From an uncultured Fretibacterium sp. (lineage in GTDB: Bacteria > Synergistota > Synergistia > Synergistales > Aminobacteriaceae): a DNA stretch of 64,000 bases. This document shows positions 52,955-60,912 of this stretch, one piece after another (position 1 is the first letter of the stretch; the number at the start of each line of letters is the position of its first letter). Made by a program: the position numbers and the translations under genes. Where the stretch lies: contig CAMHMH010000001.1 of NCBI GenBank assembly GCA_946186205.1, forward strand, positions 248,001-312,000, written 5' to 3'. The notes beneath the pieces were generated by a model, which did no database searches, had not been told where the DNA came from, and saw only the letters and a list, made by a program, of their open reading frames with translations.

Positions 52955-53290
52955 CTTGCTGCCGTTACAGAAGACTTATAAAAAGCTATTAGCTTATCGC
53001 CTGATATTAACTTTTACGCTCCCTTCCTCATTCATCGCGTCCGCTTTCGCTGGTGTTACTTGCTAATCACGTTTGGTATAACGCTCCAGAGGCTTTAATT
53101 CCCCGCTAACGTACGGGTACTGAATGCTTCCCGCTTGATTTTCGCATCAGAAGCTGGGAGTATTTTAGCTGATATACAAGCTATAAGCCTAAGCTAAGTT
53201 ACTGTAATCCCTGTAACGGATTTCACCTACCTTTCTTGAAATATAAATTTATGAAGGCTTTGTTACAGTTTTATAACTTCTTGTTAGCTG
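52955..53290 (-). other. 336-base gap between cmr1 and cmr2: possible TnpB-type 3' remnant
   Basis: No intact gene. On the minus strand 53146-53063 reads QAGSIQYPYVSGELKPLERY followed by TKR and a stop, which resembles the variable tail of IS200/IS605 TnpB (OrfB) proteins, and the frame is closed upstream by stops. The region is rich in short inverted repeats, e.g. AAGCTA-T-TAGCTT near 52985-52997. In TnpB elements the guide RNA overlaps this end of the gene. I cannot confirm the identity without a search. Confidence 0.35.
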
Positions 53291-54442
53291 TTAATTTGCC
53301 TCCCTCTTGAAGTCGCCGGAAATAAATTCCTCAAAGCCCGATACAGCGTCAAGTTTTCCCATCATGGGCGGGTATGATGTTCCTTTTCGTGAAGGAATGC
53401 TGTAATCTCTGTTCACTCCGTCGAGTTTGAGAGGGACATCAAAGACATCATCATGAGGAAGGATTATGACGGCAGAATACCATGTTCCATTGTCGCAAAG
53501 TGCTTTTGTGATTACGGGGCTTGCCATTCTGTTTGAGTCTTTTATGTTGGGTATTATTGTTGTGTCTCTCGGGTCATCCCTGTCCTTGAAGTGAAAGATT
53601 ATCGGCATACCTAAAGCGGCTCGCGGGAATGAAGGAAGGGGAGATGTTATAGGAGTCTTGTGCCTGTAGTCAGATCTTCCTGTAATCTTTCTGAGTGAGT
53701 CAGCTTCCGGCCAATGCGAACGCCCCGGCCTGTTACCCTGTCCCGGATTCCTTTTCTGCCTGTAATCCCTGTACTTTTTCACGGCGTAAGACCATGCCGA
53801 CAATGAGTCATTTGCTTTCTTGCGCCACAATGTTATATGCGGAGCGGCCTTCAGTATTTCGCCAAGCCTCATAATGTCCCCGTCGCATGAAAGAGTCCCG
53901 CACCCCCTTCGAGTCCTCGCGCCGATTCCGCCGAAATATATCCATGCTGACAAAGCGAGCCTGACATCATCATGAAGTTCCTGCGGGTATTGAAAGCTGA
54001 TTGTGAACGTAAAATTTTCTTGGGCTATATCCTTGCCGGGAGTCTTCTGGTTCGGAAGGAAGGAGAATAGCGCGTAATTTTCCGGGCCGTATCGCTTGAA
54101 GCCGAAGCTGTCATCAGAGTCGCGCATCAATAAATTTCCGGGCGGCTGTGAAATCGAAATGTAAACTCTTCCGGGACTCTCTGTGCTTCCCCAAATATTT
54201 GACTCTCTTGTGTCTTTATCCGGGCTGTCATGATTCATCATCCGCCACCAATAACGCAGATGGCCTTTCACCGACGGGATTCTAACCGGCCTGTTAATGT
54301 CAACAATTCCGGCTTCGACTCCTCCTCCTGCCATAGGAGTCGACACTTTGACTTTGAGAGTCATCTCACGCAATGACGGCTGACTTTTCGCGGGAAGAAA
54401 ATCAGGAGGCGCGCCAATCTTTTCGGTGATGCTCTGCAACAT
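53291..54442 (-). CDS. cmr1: Type III-B CRISPR RAMP protein Cmr1
   Basis: A 383-residue RAMP protein at the 3' end of the crRNA complex. The N-terminal ferredoxin-like domain has KVKVSTPMAGGGVEAGIVDI, then NRPVRIPSVKGHLRYWWRMM, the hallmark of Cmr1. ARTRRGCGTLSCDGD is the glycine-rich segment. AAGGGGG precedes the ATG. It is the first cmr gene after the array and has its own promoter. Confidence 0.92.
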   Translation of the reverse strand: MLQSITEKIGAPPDFLPAKSQPSLREMTLKVKVSTPMAGGGVEAGIVDINRPVRIPSVKGHLRYWWRMMNHDSPDKDTRESNIWGSTESPGRVYISISQPPGNLLMRDSDDSFGFKRYGPENYALFSFLPNQKTPGKDIAQENFTFTISFQYPQELHDDVRLALSAWIYFGGIGARTRRGCGTLSCDGDIMRLGEILKAAPHITLWRKKANDSLSAWSYAVKKYRDYRQKRNPGQGNRPGRSHWPEADSLRKITGRSDYRHKTPITSPLPSFPRAALGMPIIFHFKDRDDPRDTTIIPNIKDSNRMASPVITKALCDNGTWYSAVIILPHDDVFDVPLKLDGVNRDYSIPSRKGTSYPPMMGKLDAVSGFEEFISGDFKREAN

Positions 54443-54486
54443 GAGTCCCCCTTCATGAATAGGATTGTTTGTTACGGGATGAGCTA

Positions 54487-54492
54487 ATTATA
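54487..54492 (-). promoter_or_regulatory. -10 box of the cmr promoter
   Basis: A perfect TATAAT preceded by ATG on the minus strand, 45 bases before the cmr1 start and just after the array terminator. The -35 region is T-rich and poor. Confidence 0.5.
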
Positions 54493-54507
54493 CATGCTTG
54501 AAGGCAC

Positions 54508-54534
54508 AAAAAAAGCCCCCGTTCATTTGGGAGC
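54508..54534 (-). terminator. Terminator after the CRISPR array
   Basis: On the minus strand GCTCCC (54529-54534) pairs with GGGGGC (54515-54520, one G-T pair) and is followed by seven T. It ends transcription coming through the array and supports minus-strand crRNA synthesis. Confidence 0.7.
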
Positions 54535-54934
54535 TTCAGCCCTTATAGGAAGGTTCGTAATTGTATGAGAATGGTTCTGCCAATATTACCATTAAGGTTT
54601 CAATCCCTTATAGGAAGGTTCGTAACCACTGGGTGGGATACAATCCAGAGGAAGAGGCAGAGTTTCAATCCCTTATAAGAAGGTTCGTAACTCAAGACAA
54701 TCTGCAAGAGTGAAGCTGCTAAAATTTCAATCCCTTATAGGAAGGTTCGTAATGTACAAGAAGCGGAAATATGTAATAAAGGCGGAAAGTTTCAATCCCT
54801 TATAGGAAGGTTCGTAATAACGCTTACCATCAACGACAGAGCAACACTTACGGTTTCAATCCCTAATAGGAAGGTTTATTTGTACATCATTCTAAGCAAA
54901 CACCCGTCTCAATCCCTCACAGGAAGATTCAAAC
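54533..54934 (-). CRISPR. Short CRISPR array, 29-base repeat, seven repeat units
   Basis: Repeat on the minus strand: TTACGAACCTTCCTATAAGG followed by GATTGAAAC, giving the usual 5' tag AUUGAAAC. Units on the plus strand begin at 54533 (degenerate, 28 bases), 54597, 54662 (one change), 54724 (one change), 54789, 54853 (degenerate) and 54906 (degenerate). Spacers are 36, 36, 33, 36, 35 and 24 bases. The two units nearest the presumed upstream end are the most eroded. The last unit is only 24 bases from the CARF gene stop, so there is no ordinary leader. Adjacent to Cas6 and Cmr genes. Confidence 0.95.
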
Positions 54935-54958
54935 GCTGAGGATTTTAGCACACGCTGA

Positions 54959-55768
54959 TTATTCGTGCAAACTGCGCTGTACTTCGTCCCAGATGATTTT
55001 GCCCCATGCTGACATTCTGCACCTTCCGCCGGAAATATCGAGGAGAGTCTCAGGTATTCCCCTGCACATCAGGCGAGGAATGCTTGAGTCCTGCATGCGT
55101 CTGAAAGCTGCTGCGTTTTCGGTTACGGCCTTCTTTGCGTTTTCTGAGAAATCAACGGGCATTTTCGGTATCCTGAGAAGCTCACCGCCTGTCTCAAAGA
55201 TATATATAGTCTCGTCGGCGTAAAACATTCCAAGCGTCTGCATATATCCCTGAAGAGATTTGAAGCCTCCCACGAGATTGAAGATGATTCTGAATCCCTC
55301 AGAGCGTTTGACGGGGAGAGTCTTCACGCACCATTCAACGAGATTATTCACTCCGAGCCGGAACTCTTCAACGCTGTTTGTGTTGAGGCTGTCAATTTTC
55401 ACGGGGTGCATTTCGATTCCGTTGTGATTTCCCCATGACTGTATAAGCTCCGCTGACTTTGCGCCCTGGTATGTGTCAGTGTGAATGAGATAATGTGAGT
55501 TCCGTTTTGCCTCGTCAAGATTCGCGCCGTTCCCGTAAAAAGCTATGAAGCCGTTTAATTCCGCTGAGAGTCTCCGTGCTTCCTCTGTGCTTGCTGACGT
55601 GAGTGTCTCAAGTTTCATCGCTATGATTTCGTCAGTCTTCCTGAGTTCGTCAGGTGTGTATTCTGACTCTTTCTTGTTGGCACTTGCGCGCAGAAAATTT
55701 ATGTCATCCCGTGATGTTCCGTTCGTCAAAATACTTGTCCCGCATGTCGATACCGTAACTTGCTCCAT
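54959..55768 (-). CDS. CARF-domain CRISPR protein, APE2256 family (possible ring nuclease)
   Basis: A 269-residue protein. The N-terminus QVTVSTCGTSILTNGTSRD is the phosphate-binding loop of CARF domains, and RIIFNLVGGFKSLQGYMQTL followed by ETIYIFETGGELLRIPKMPV matches the APE2256/Crn1 group. The C-terminal 60 residues lack an RxxxxH HEPN motif. Relatives bind or degrade cyclic oligoadenylate, so it may switch off the signal made by Cmr2 rather than act as an RNase. GGGAG lies 9 bases before the chosen ATG; it overlaps the cas6 gene by a few bases in position only (cas6 ends at 55774). Confidence 0.8.
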   Translation of the reverse strand: MEQVTVSTCGTSILTNGTSRDDINFLRASANKKESEYTPDELRKTDEIIAMKLETLTSASTEEARRLSAELNGFIAFYGNGANLDEAKRNSHYLIHTDTYQGAKSAELIQSWGNHNGIEMHPVKIDSLNTNSVEEFRLGVNNLVEWCVKTLPVKRSEGFRIIFNLVGGFKSLQGYMQTLGMFYADETIYIFETGGELLRIPKMPVDFSENAKKAVTENAAAFRRMQDSSIPRLMCRGIPETLLDISGGRCRMSAWGKIIWDEVQRSLHE

Positions 55769-55773
55769 GATTG

Positions 55774-56526
55774 TTATCTCCCTTCTAGTGTTATGCATCC
55801 CCAGCCGGAACTGTTCTTTGAGCCTAGCCCGCAGTCAATAGCAGTCTGAAGAATTTCCCGGCTTCCTTCAAGTCTGAATCTTCCCCACCAGCCTTTGACA
55901 GGAAAGAGTCCGCCCTTCTCGAACATTGAGACTCTTTCTTTCACATGGCCGATGGGTTTTACCGTGAAAGAGTCTGATGGAATATCTTTGCCCGGGTTAA
56001 GCAGCTTGTATTTTCTCAGAAGGTTGAAATATATTCCCCTCTGAAACTCATCGTCATAAGGCGTGAAGTACTTTGTGAATTTTCTTCCGCCGCGCTCAAT
56101 CGAATCATAACACGTTACAGGCGAGAGAGTTTTTACTGTTATTGAGTCCGAGTCAGCTTTGTATTCTTTCTTCTCAACGCCGCTGCAAGTGAGATGATTG
56201 TTCCCGACTCGTATAAAGTCCCGGCTCATAGCTCCGGCAGTGAACCCCGCAATGAGTTCGCTGATTGGAGTCGACACAGTGAGCTTCATCGGCAAGGGAA
56301 ATATTATCGTGTTTTCTCCGAACTGAGGCCGGGCGGATGAAGAAGGCCAGCTCATAGCGAAGAGTTTCATTTTGCGTCCGTCAGAGTCAAAGCCCTCATC
56401 ATGAATCTTTGCGGCCATGTCAGAAGGAAGAAGCCCATAAAGCATTGACTGAAACAAATGAAGGTTAGCGGAAGGAAGCCGCACAGACGAAAATTCATCC
56501 GACGTGAAAGAAAACGTTACGTGCAT
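55774..56526 (-). CDS. cas6: CRISPR endoribonuclease Cas6
   Basis: A 250-residue RAMP-type nuclease that cuts the CRISPR transcript in the repeat to free crRNAs with an AUUGAAAC tag. The C-terminal glycine-rich loop is AIDCGLGSKNSSGWGCITLE. The N-terminal part has NLHLFQSMLYGLLPSDMAAK, where the family usually places its catalytic His. It is the first gene of the locus; GGAGG lies about 12 bases before the ATG. Confidence 0.9.
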   Translation of the reverse strand: MHVTFSFTSDEFSSVRLPSANLHLFQSMLYGLLPSDMAAKIHDEGFDSDGRKMKLFAMSWPSSSARPQFGENTIIFPLPMKLTVSTPISELIAGFTAGAMSRDFIRVGNNHLTCSGVEKKEYKADSDSITVKTLSPVTCYDSIERGGRKFTKYFTPYDDEFQRGIYFNLLRKYKLLNPGKDIPSDSFTVKPIGHVKERVSMFEKGGLFPVKGWWGRFRLEGSREILQTAIDCGLGSKNSSGWGCITLEGR

Positions 56527-56934
56527 TTGAGCTTAACGCCTCCGAATTAATTTTGTGAGAATTAAATCATTATATCAATCTCCGCTTTCACCTTCAGTAT
56601 TAACAAGAAGCCTGGCATGGTTAGGCGGTAAGATTTCCGAAAACACAGCAGGCGGCATTCAAAGAGATTGATGGAGATGGGCGTTCTTCAGGCGCGCGGA
56701 AAAAGAGTCGGCAATATCGGCTTCACTGATGAAAATCCTTTAAGATATTCCCCAAGAATCTCATGACATTGACAGTGAATATAACAAACCAGTATATACG
56801 TTTCATATCCGAAAAGTATCCAGGGCTGAAACCCTCATAGTATCCTGTCCAAATCCGTCAGCTTCGACATATACCCGGCATTCTTTCTTGCTCCTGTCCT
56901 CTTCCCGCGCTCAAACAGAAACACTCCCCATTCT
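56527..56934. other. Region with no recognised gene upstream of cas6
   Basis: About 400 bases. It should hold the cas6 promoter on the minus strand; TAATGATT-type AT-rich sequence lies near 56565, but no clear box pair is seen. A plus-strand piece reads MGVLQARGKRVGNIGFTDEN near 56680 and is broken by stops. It looks like decayed coding sequence. Confidence 0.35.
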
Positions 56935-57292
56935 ATGAACATCATCATTAACACTTGTGTGTTCTGCTCTCATGACTTCAACAGATGCCGGAACAGAGAT
57001 ATTCCCCACCGGATTCCTGAAAGAATGCGTGAAAATTTTTGCCTTACTCGGCGGGGAAAAAGTCGCTTGCACTGGCGGAGAGCTGCTAATCTTCCCTCAC
57101 CTTCCGGACATCATGAGGCTGTCGAAATCACTCGGACTCATTAACTCAATCACCACAAACGGATATATCCTCCACCTTCAGCCTGAAGAGTTTTACTCCC
57201 TCGCCGACTCCATGAATATCTCTGTGACTTCATTCGTCCAGGAAGAATATTCACGCCTCGCCTCACGGGATAATAATCAAGCTCATGAATGA
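56935..57292 (+). pseudogene. Radical SAM protein remnant
   Basis: The frame from 56957 reads KVACTGGELLIFPHLPDIMR, then LGLINSITTNGYILHL, the GGE block and strand that follow the Fe-S site in radical SAM enzymes. The Cys motif itself (TCVFC) is seen only in the other frame at about 56950, so a frameshift lies near 56975. The gene stops at 57292 without a C-terminal domain. Confidence 0.6.
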
Positions 57293-57383
57293 CATGACAG
57301 CGGACGAATCACTTTATGCCCGTTTAAGGAATATCTTGCAAATCAGCCCAGCCCGATGCAGAGCCGTTACGACAGCGCATTAG

Positions 57384-58007
57384 TTGAAAGGACAGTTGCA
57401 GCTCTCGGAAATGAAGAAGAGCCATAACGAAATGGAGAAAGCATTGTCTCTTCTTGAGGCGGAAATTTCCCGTACAGGCGGAGGAATTATCGCTAACGGC
57501 TACATTCTCATTGACGCAAAAGGCGCGGCAGGAGTCTCGGTTGTCCATGAAGGCATGAAATACACGGCCATAACTCCGCAGAGTCCGCTGGGCAAAGTTT
57601 TATTGGGACGTAAATATGATATGTTCTTCAAGGCTCACTCTTAGTACATGGCCGCGGTGGACGGCGGGAGGATTCTGACCTTCAGGCTGTCGAGAATTGA
57701 GAGGATTTCCCTTCTTGATGAAACGGACTTTATCCCCCCTCCAGATGACTATAATCCGGAAATCTTCAGGCAGTCTTCATGCTACGTGAAAGGAGGACAG
57801 CTCCGCCGCACGATAAGACTCGAAATCCGCGAGCCGATAGCCTCAACCGTCAGCGACATCCGGCGGCATCACACGCAGAAAATACAGCCTCAGTCGCGAG
57901 ACAATCATCCGCTGAGGCAGCTTCTAGGCGTTGAGCATTTCCGGCGAAGTGAGAGCATGTTTGAGCGGCATAAGATGTATTACCCTCGCGATTACTTTAC
58001 CTTCTGA
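57384..58007 (+). pseudogene. WYL-domain regulator remnant with amber codon at the WYL tryptophan
   Basis: Two frames in register: 57384-57644 ends GRKYDMFFKAHS, then TAG, and 57648-58007 continues YMAAVDGGRILTFRLSRIER. The family motif is WYL followed by FRLxRI; here the TAG takes the exact place of the Trp codon (TGG to TAG). The first part also contains ITPQSPLGKVLLGRK, which resembles the GreA C-terminus, so a fusion of fragments is possible. After about 57850 the WYL similarity fades. No start or helix-turn-helix was found upstream. Confidence 0.6.
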
Positions 58008-58133
58008 ACCATGAACGATGACTCTCGAGAGAGCAATATGCTGGCGGCTAATGCTTCACCCGCAATGACAGAGCATACTCCTTCGCCCAAGACAGCAAGC
58101 GTTCGGTGAGCCGGCATCTTTACTCGGCTGAAG

Positions 58134-58575
58134 ATGTGCCTGAAAAAATCGGTGCGGCTGATATTCACATCCACGCCGTATTACAACGCCAGAGAATACT
58201 TGACGATGACGGCAGAGGCTCGGAAGTTTATGCAGCTCATGATTCCGGCAAAGGTCATTAATCCCGTCTCAATACAGGGACAAACAGAAGGAGGCGTGTT
58301 AATGGGGCTCGGATATGCTTTGACCGAAGATTTTCCCCTTGCTGACTGTGTTCCGGCAGTAAAATTCGGGACGCTCGGACTAATGCGGGCGGCTGGCATT
58401 CCGGTGATACATGCGATATATATTGAGAAGCGCGGTCAGCTTCCGTTTTCTTTTGGCGCGAAAAGGGCATAGGTGAGATTGCTTAAATTCCGGAAGTCCC
58501 TGCGGCGGCGGGTGCATATTGCGCTAAGCATAATGTCTTTCACGCGAAACTCCATGTGGACGGAATCAGCATTGC
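58134..58575 (+). pseudogene. Molybdenum hydroxylase (xanthine dehydrogenase type) C-terminal remnant
   Basis: The frame reads INPVSIQGQTEGGVLMGLGY, then ALTEDFPL, VPAVKFGTLGLMRAAGIPVI, YIEKRGQLPFSFGAK: the end of the molybdopterin-binding subunit. After GAK the expected GIGEI is shifted by extra bases and the frame ends at 58472; the shifted reading IPEVPAAAGAY continues it to about 58575. The N-terminal 80 percent of the gene is gone. Confidence 0.7.
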
Positions 58576-59150
58576 CGTACTGGGAGGAAGCAATAATGTT
58601 AAGTCTGCGTCATCGGTCGCGGGAGATAATGCCGGCGGTAAAGCACTGCGGCCGTTTCATTCGCGGATAAGAGTCATAATGACTGGGATTGAGTGTTCTT
58701 TGGCGGCAAGAAAGTGTGCGGGTTTCTCTGAGGCTGTGAGGCTTGCTTCTTGTCCGGCTGAAGGAGTTCCCGCTGAGCCTGCTGATGCCCCGCGTGAAGC
58801 TGTAGTGCTTTCGGAGAAGAATATTATCCCCGTCATAATTATTCGGCGGCGAGGGACACGGGAATTCCCGGGAATATTTGGGCTGTATGTCAGAACGTCT
58901 CTTGCGTGCTTCGGGTGAAAGGAGCATTTATCCCTCGTCATGATGCTCCGGCGGAATTGGGCGAAAGCATCACGGCGGAAACTGGCGGACTCATTCGGTG
59001 GCTTCTTGCGTCTGGGATTTTTGCTGTTTTTGGTGTTTTTGGCGTTTTTGGTGAACGTGGAATGAAGGCGGGAGATATTGACCCTCGCGGAGAAAACATA
59101 GACTGTCATAAAGTATCTGACAAAGTGCTTGCTGAAGGCGGTGGAGTCCT
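58556..59150 (+). pseudogene. EF2563/YqeB-type selenium-dependent hydroxylase accessory remnant
   Basis: Pieces in two frames. First VIMTGIECSLAARKCAGFSE then AVRLASCPAEGVPAE, like the conserved block of the EF2563 family that normally reads MTEIxxPLAVRR. Later MKAGDIDPRGENIDCHKVSD then KVLAEGGGVLE, its C-terminus. The middle is damaged. In intact genomes this family sits beside selenium-dependent molybdenum hydroxylases, matching the remnant before it. Confidence 0.6.
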
Positions 59151-59412
59151 TGAAGTAGGATGCATTTCCTATGAGCCTGTTGTGCCGGGATGTTCAGACG
59201 GGATTATCATCATCATTGGTCATCATGCCGCAGGCCACAATAGTGGGTTGTCATTTTTCGTTTTTGCGCCATACAGAAATAAACTTGAAGCGGGATTACA
59301 GGACATTCACGGCGGTACGGTTCTTGACGCTCAAATCATCGGATTCATAGCGGAGGAGTATTACGCAAAGAGTCTCAGGTCTGATTTTCCGTCAGCAAAC
59401 GTTAAGGCATAA
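59151..59412 (+). pseudogene. Unknown fragment read on from the YqeB remnant
   Basis: The open frame goes on with HHAAGHNSGLSFFVFAPYRN and LEAGLQDIHGGTVLDAQIIG, then FIAEEYYAKSLRSDFPSANV and stops. The sequence looks coding, but I recognise no family. It may be a different gene joined by deletion. Confidence 0.35.
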
Positions 59413-59877
59413 TTGCTGGCTGAATGATTCAGCGTTTCAATTTTCCTGTAAAACTCTGTCATAATATTTAGCTGGCCTCTCTTATTTTTTACTCATTATA
59501 CTGGCGATTTTTTCATATTTATACTTGCTTGTTAAAAAAACACTGCTCCCAGCGTCTTCGCAAGACTGTGTATAGTATCATCTGCCAACCGGCTTTATCT
59601 GTCTGTCTTCTCCAGCGGCCAGCCTTCCCGAAGCACGCGCGTTCATTTGCGTCATCAAAACACCGCGCTGATACACCTGGCTTTAACACAGGCGTTTTGT
59701 AACAGGAACGGATAAAAATACACAACGGTTTTAGAGCCGTTCCGGGCTGGCACGTCGCCCTTGCGATTTCCGCATAAAAATTGCCAAAAATAGCGTGTTC
59801 AGACATTAGTCCGTGCGCAATACTTCTCTGGAAGCCTCCGTGTTCAGGCGTGAGGTAGCTTGCGCGTACTCGGCTGA
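59413..59877. other. Region without a confident gene; hairpin-rich
   Basis: The minus strand has a 95-codon open frame (59519-59806) without a recognised domain or convincing ribosome site. It contains AACGG-ctctaaaa-CCGTT and other short inverted repeats near 59720-59745. It may be structured RNA or the end of a mobile element; nothing firm. Confidence 0.3.
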
Positions 59878-60592
59878 TTACAGGCTGTTCTTCAGGAATT
59901 GGGCAGGTAACGGCTGCATCTGAGGAAGGTGAACTGATACTGACTTGCCGTGTTCATTTGCGAGGGCTGATAATTTTTCCTTCGCTGCTGTGAGCATGCC
60001 GCCAGTCCCGCAGGCACCGTCATAAATCACATACGTTGAGTCCTCTGTCTTGTCGGCAACAGGAGCAAACACTTCCGTGATTGCCGAGTCCCGGCAGTAA
60101 TATATTTCCGTCATCATCACATACAGGATTAGGCGACAAATTGATTTCCGGCGACATGAATTTTCCGATTACTGCTCCGAGAATGTCGGCCTTTATCATT
60201 ATGGGAATTTGATTCTGAAATTTGAACTGGCTCAATATATCCTTCACGTTAGGCGGGAAACCTTCAAGATATTCTGTGAAGTCTGATGCAAGCGTCTGGC
60301 TTTTCATTTTCCCGGCAAGCTCTTTCGGCGTGAACGGGGAAGCATTGCAGAAGGCGTAACCTGCGGCGGCGCATAATGCTGGCCATATGTTTGTGATTTT
60401 AGCCTGTTCTAGTTTGTCTTTCAGTCCGAGAACTTTTTGCTTTGAGGCTTCGAGGATGGAATCGAGCCGGCGAATTACTGTCATCGTGAGAATAACATCA
60501 CGGTATTTCCCTCGAACGTATACATCTCTCAAACAGTCATCCGCTATTGACCAAATGAAATTTGCGATTGCGCTGTGATAGTCAATGTTCAT
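59878..60592 (-). pseudogene. Type I methyltransferase (HsdM) remnant
   Basis: The first frame (60592-60020) has the N-terminal HsdM domain of a different subtype from the intact gene: DCLRDVYVRGKYRDVILTMT, SPFTPKELAGKMKS, LEGFPPNVKDILSQFKFQNQ, INLSPNPVCDDDG. Between LGNHG and SAITEVFAPVAD about 35 residues are lost with a frameshift. The second frame (60120-59878) gives STYVIYDGACGTGGMLTAAK, the AdoMet motif, and then breaks off. NPPF and the C-terminal half are absent. Confidence 0.8.
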
Positions 60593-60729
60593 CTCTGCTT
60601 TTTGGGATTTTTGGTGTAAAAGCAGACGGGCGTGAAAAATTGCGCAAGATTTTCATTGAAAGAGGTTGCGCTTTACGGGACATGAACGGCAATTTATGCC
60701 TGACACGCCGCAGAGAATAGATACAGACA

Positions 60730-60876
60730 ATGCCCGTGAGTTTTGGCGGGATCTTAAAGAGTTACAAAGAGAGTCTTAAGGAGATTTGGTTTGCTGAAAA
60801 AGTTACTGTGATGTTCAATAAGTTACTGAGCGGATCGGAAGCTGTACGTGAGACTCTGAAGAAGTATTTGCGGTAA
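60730..60876 (+). CDS. Small 48-residue open frame of unknown function
   Basis: Reads MPVSFGGILKSYKESLKEIW, then FAEKVTVMFNKLLSGSEAVR and ETLKKYLR. It is amphipathic and coding-like, with no good ribosome site, and ends against the TRAP terminator. It may be the C-terminus of a lost gene. Confidence 0.3.
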   Translation: MPVSFGGILKSYKESLKEIWFAEKVTVMFNKLLSGSEAVRETLKKYLR

Positions 60877-60902
60877 AAAAAAATCCCCCGGTGATTCGGG
60901 GG
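60875..60902 (-). terminator. Terminator of the TRAP operon
   Basis: On the minus strand CCCCCG pairs with CGGGGG across a 6-base loop, followed by nine T after one A. Confidence 0.88.
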
Positions 60903-60912
60903 CATTGTTTTA

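Noticed and set aside
46000..60900. cas1 or cas2 hidden in the flanks
   Set aside because: All frames between 46000 and 47052 and between 56527 and 60900 were read for Cas1 or Cas2 features; only radical SAM, WYL, hydroxylase, YqeB and HsdM pieces were recognised.
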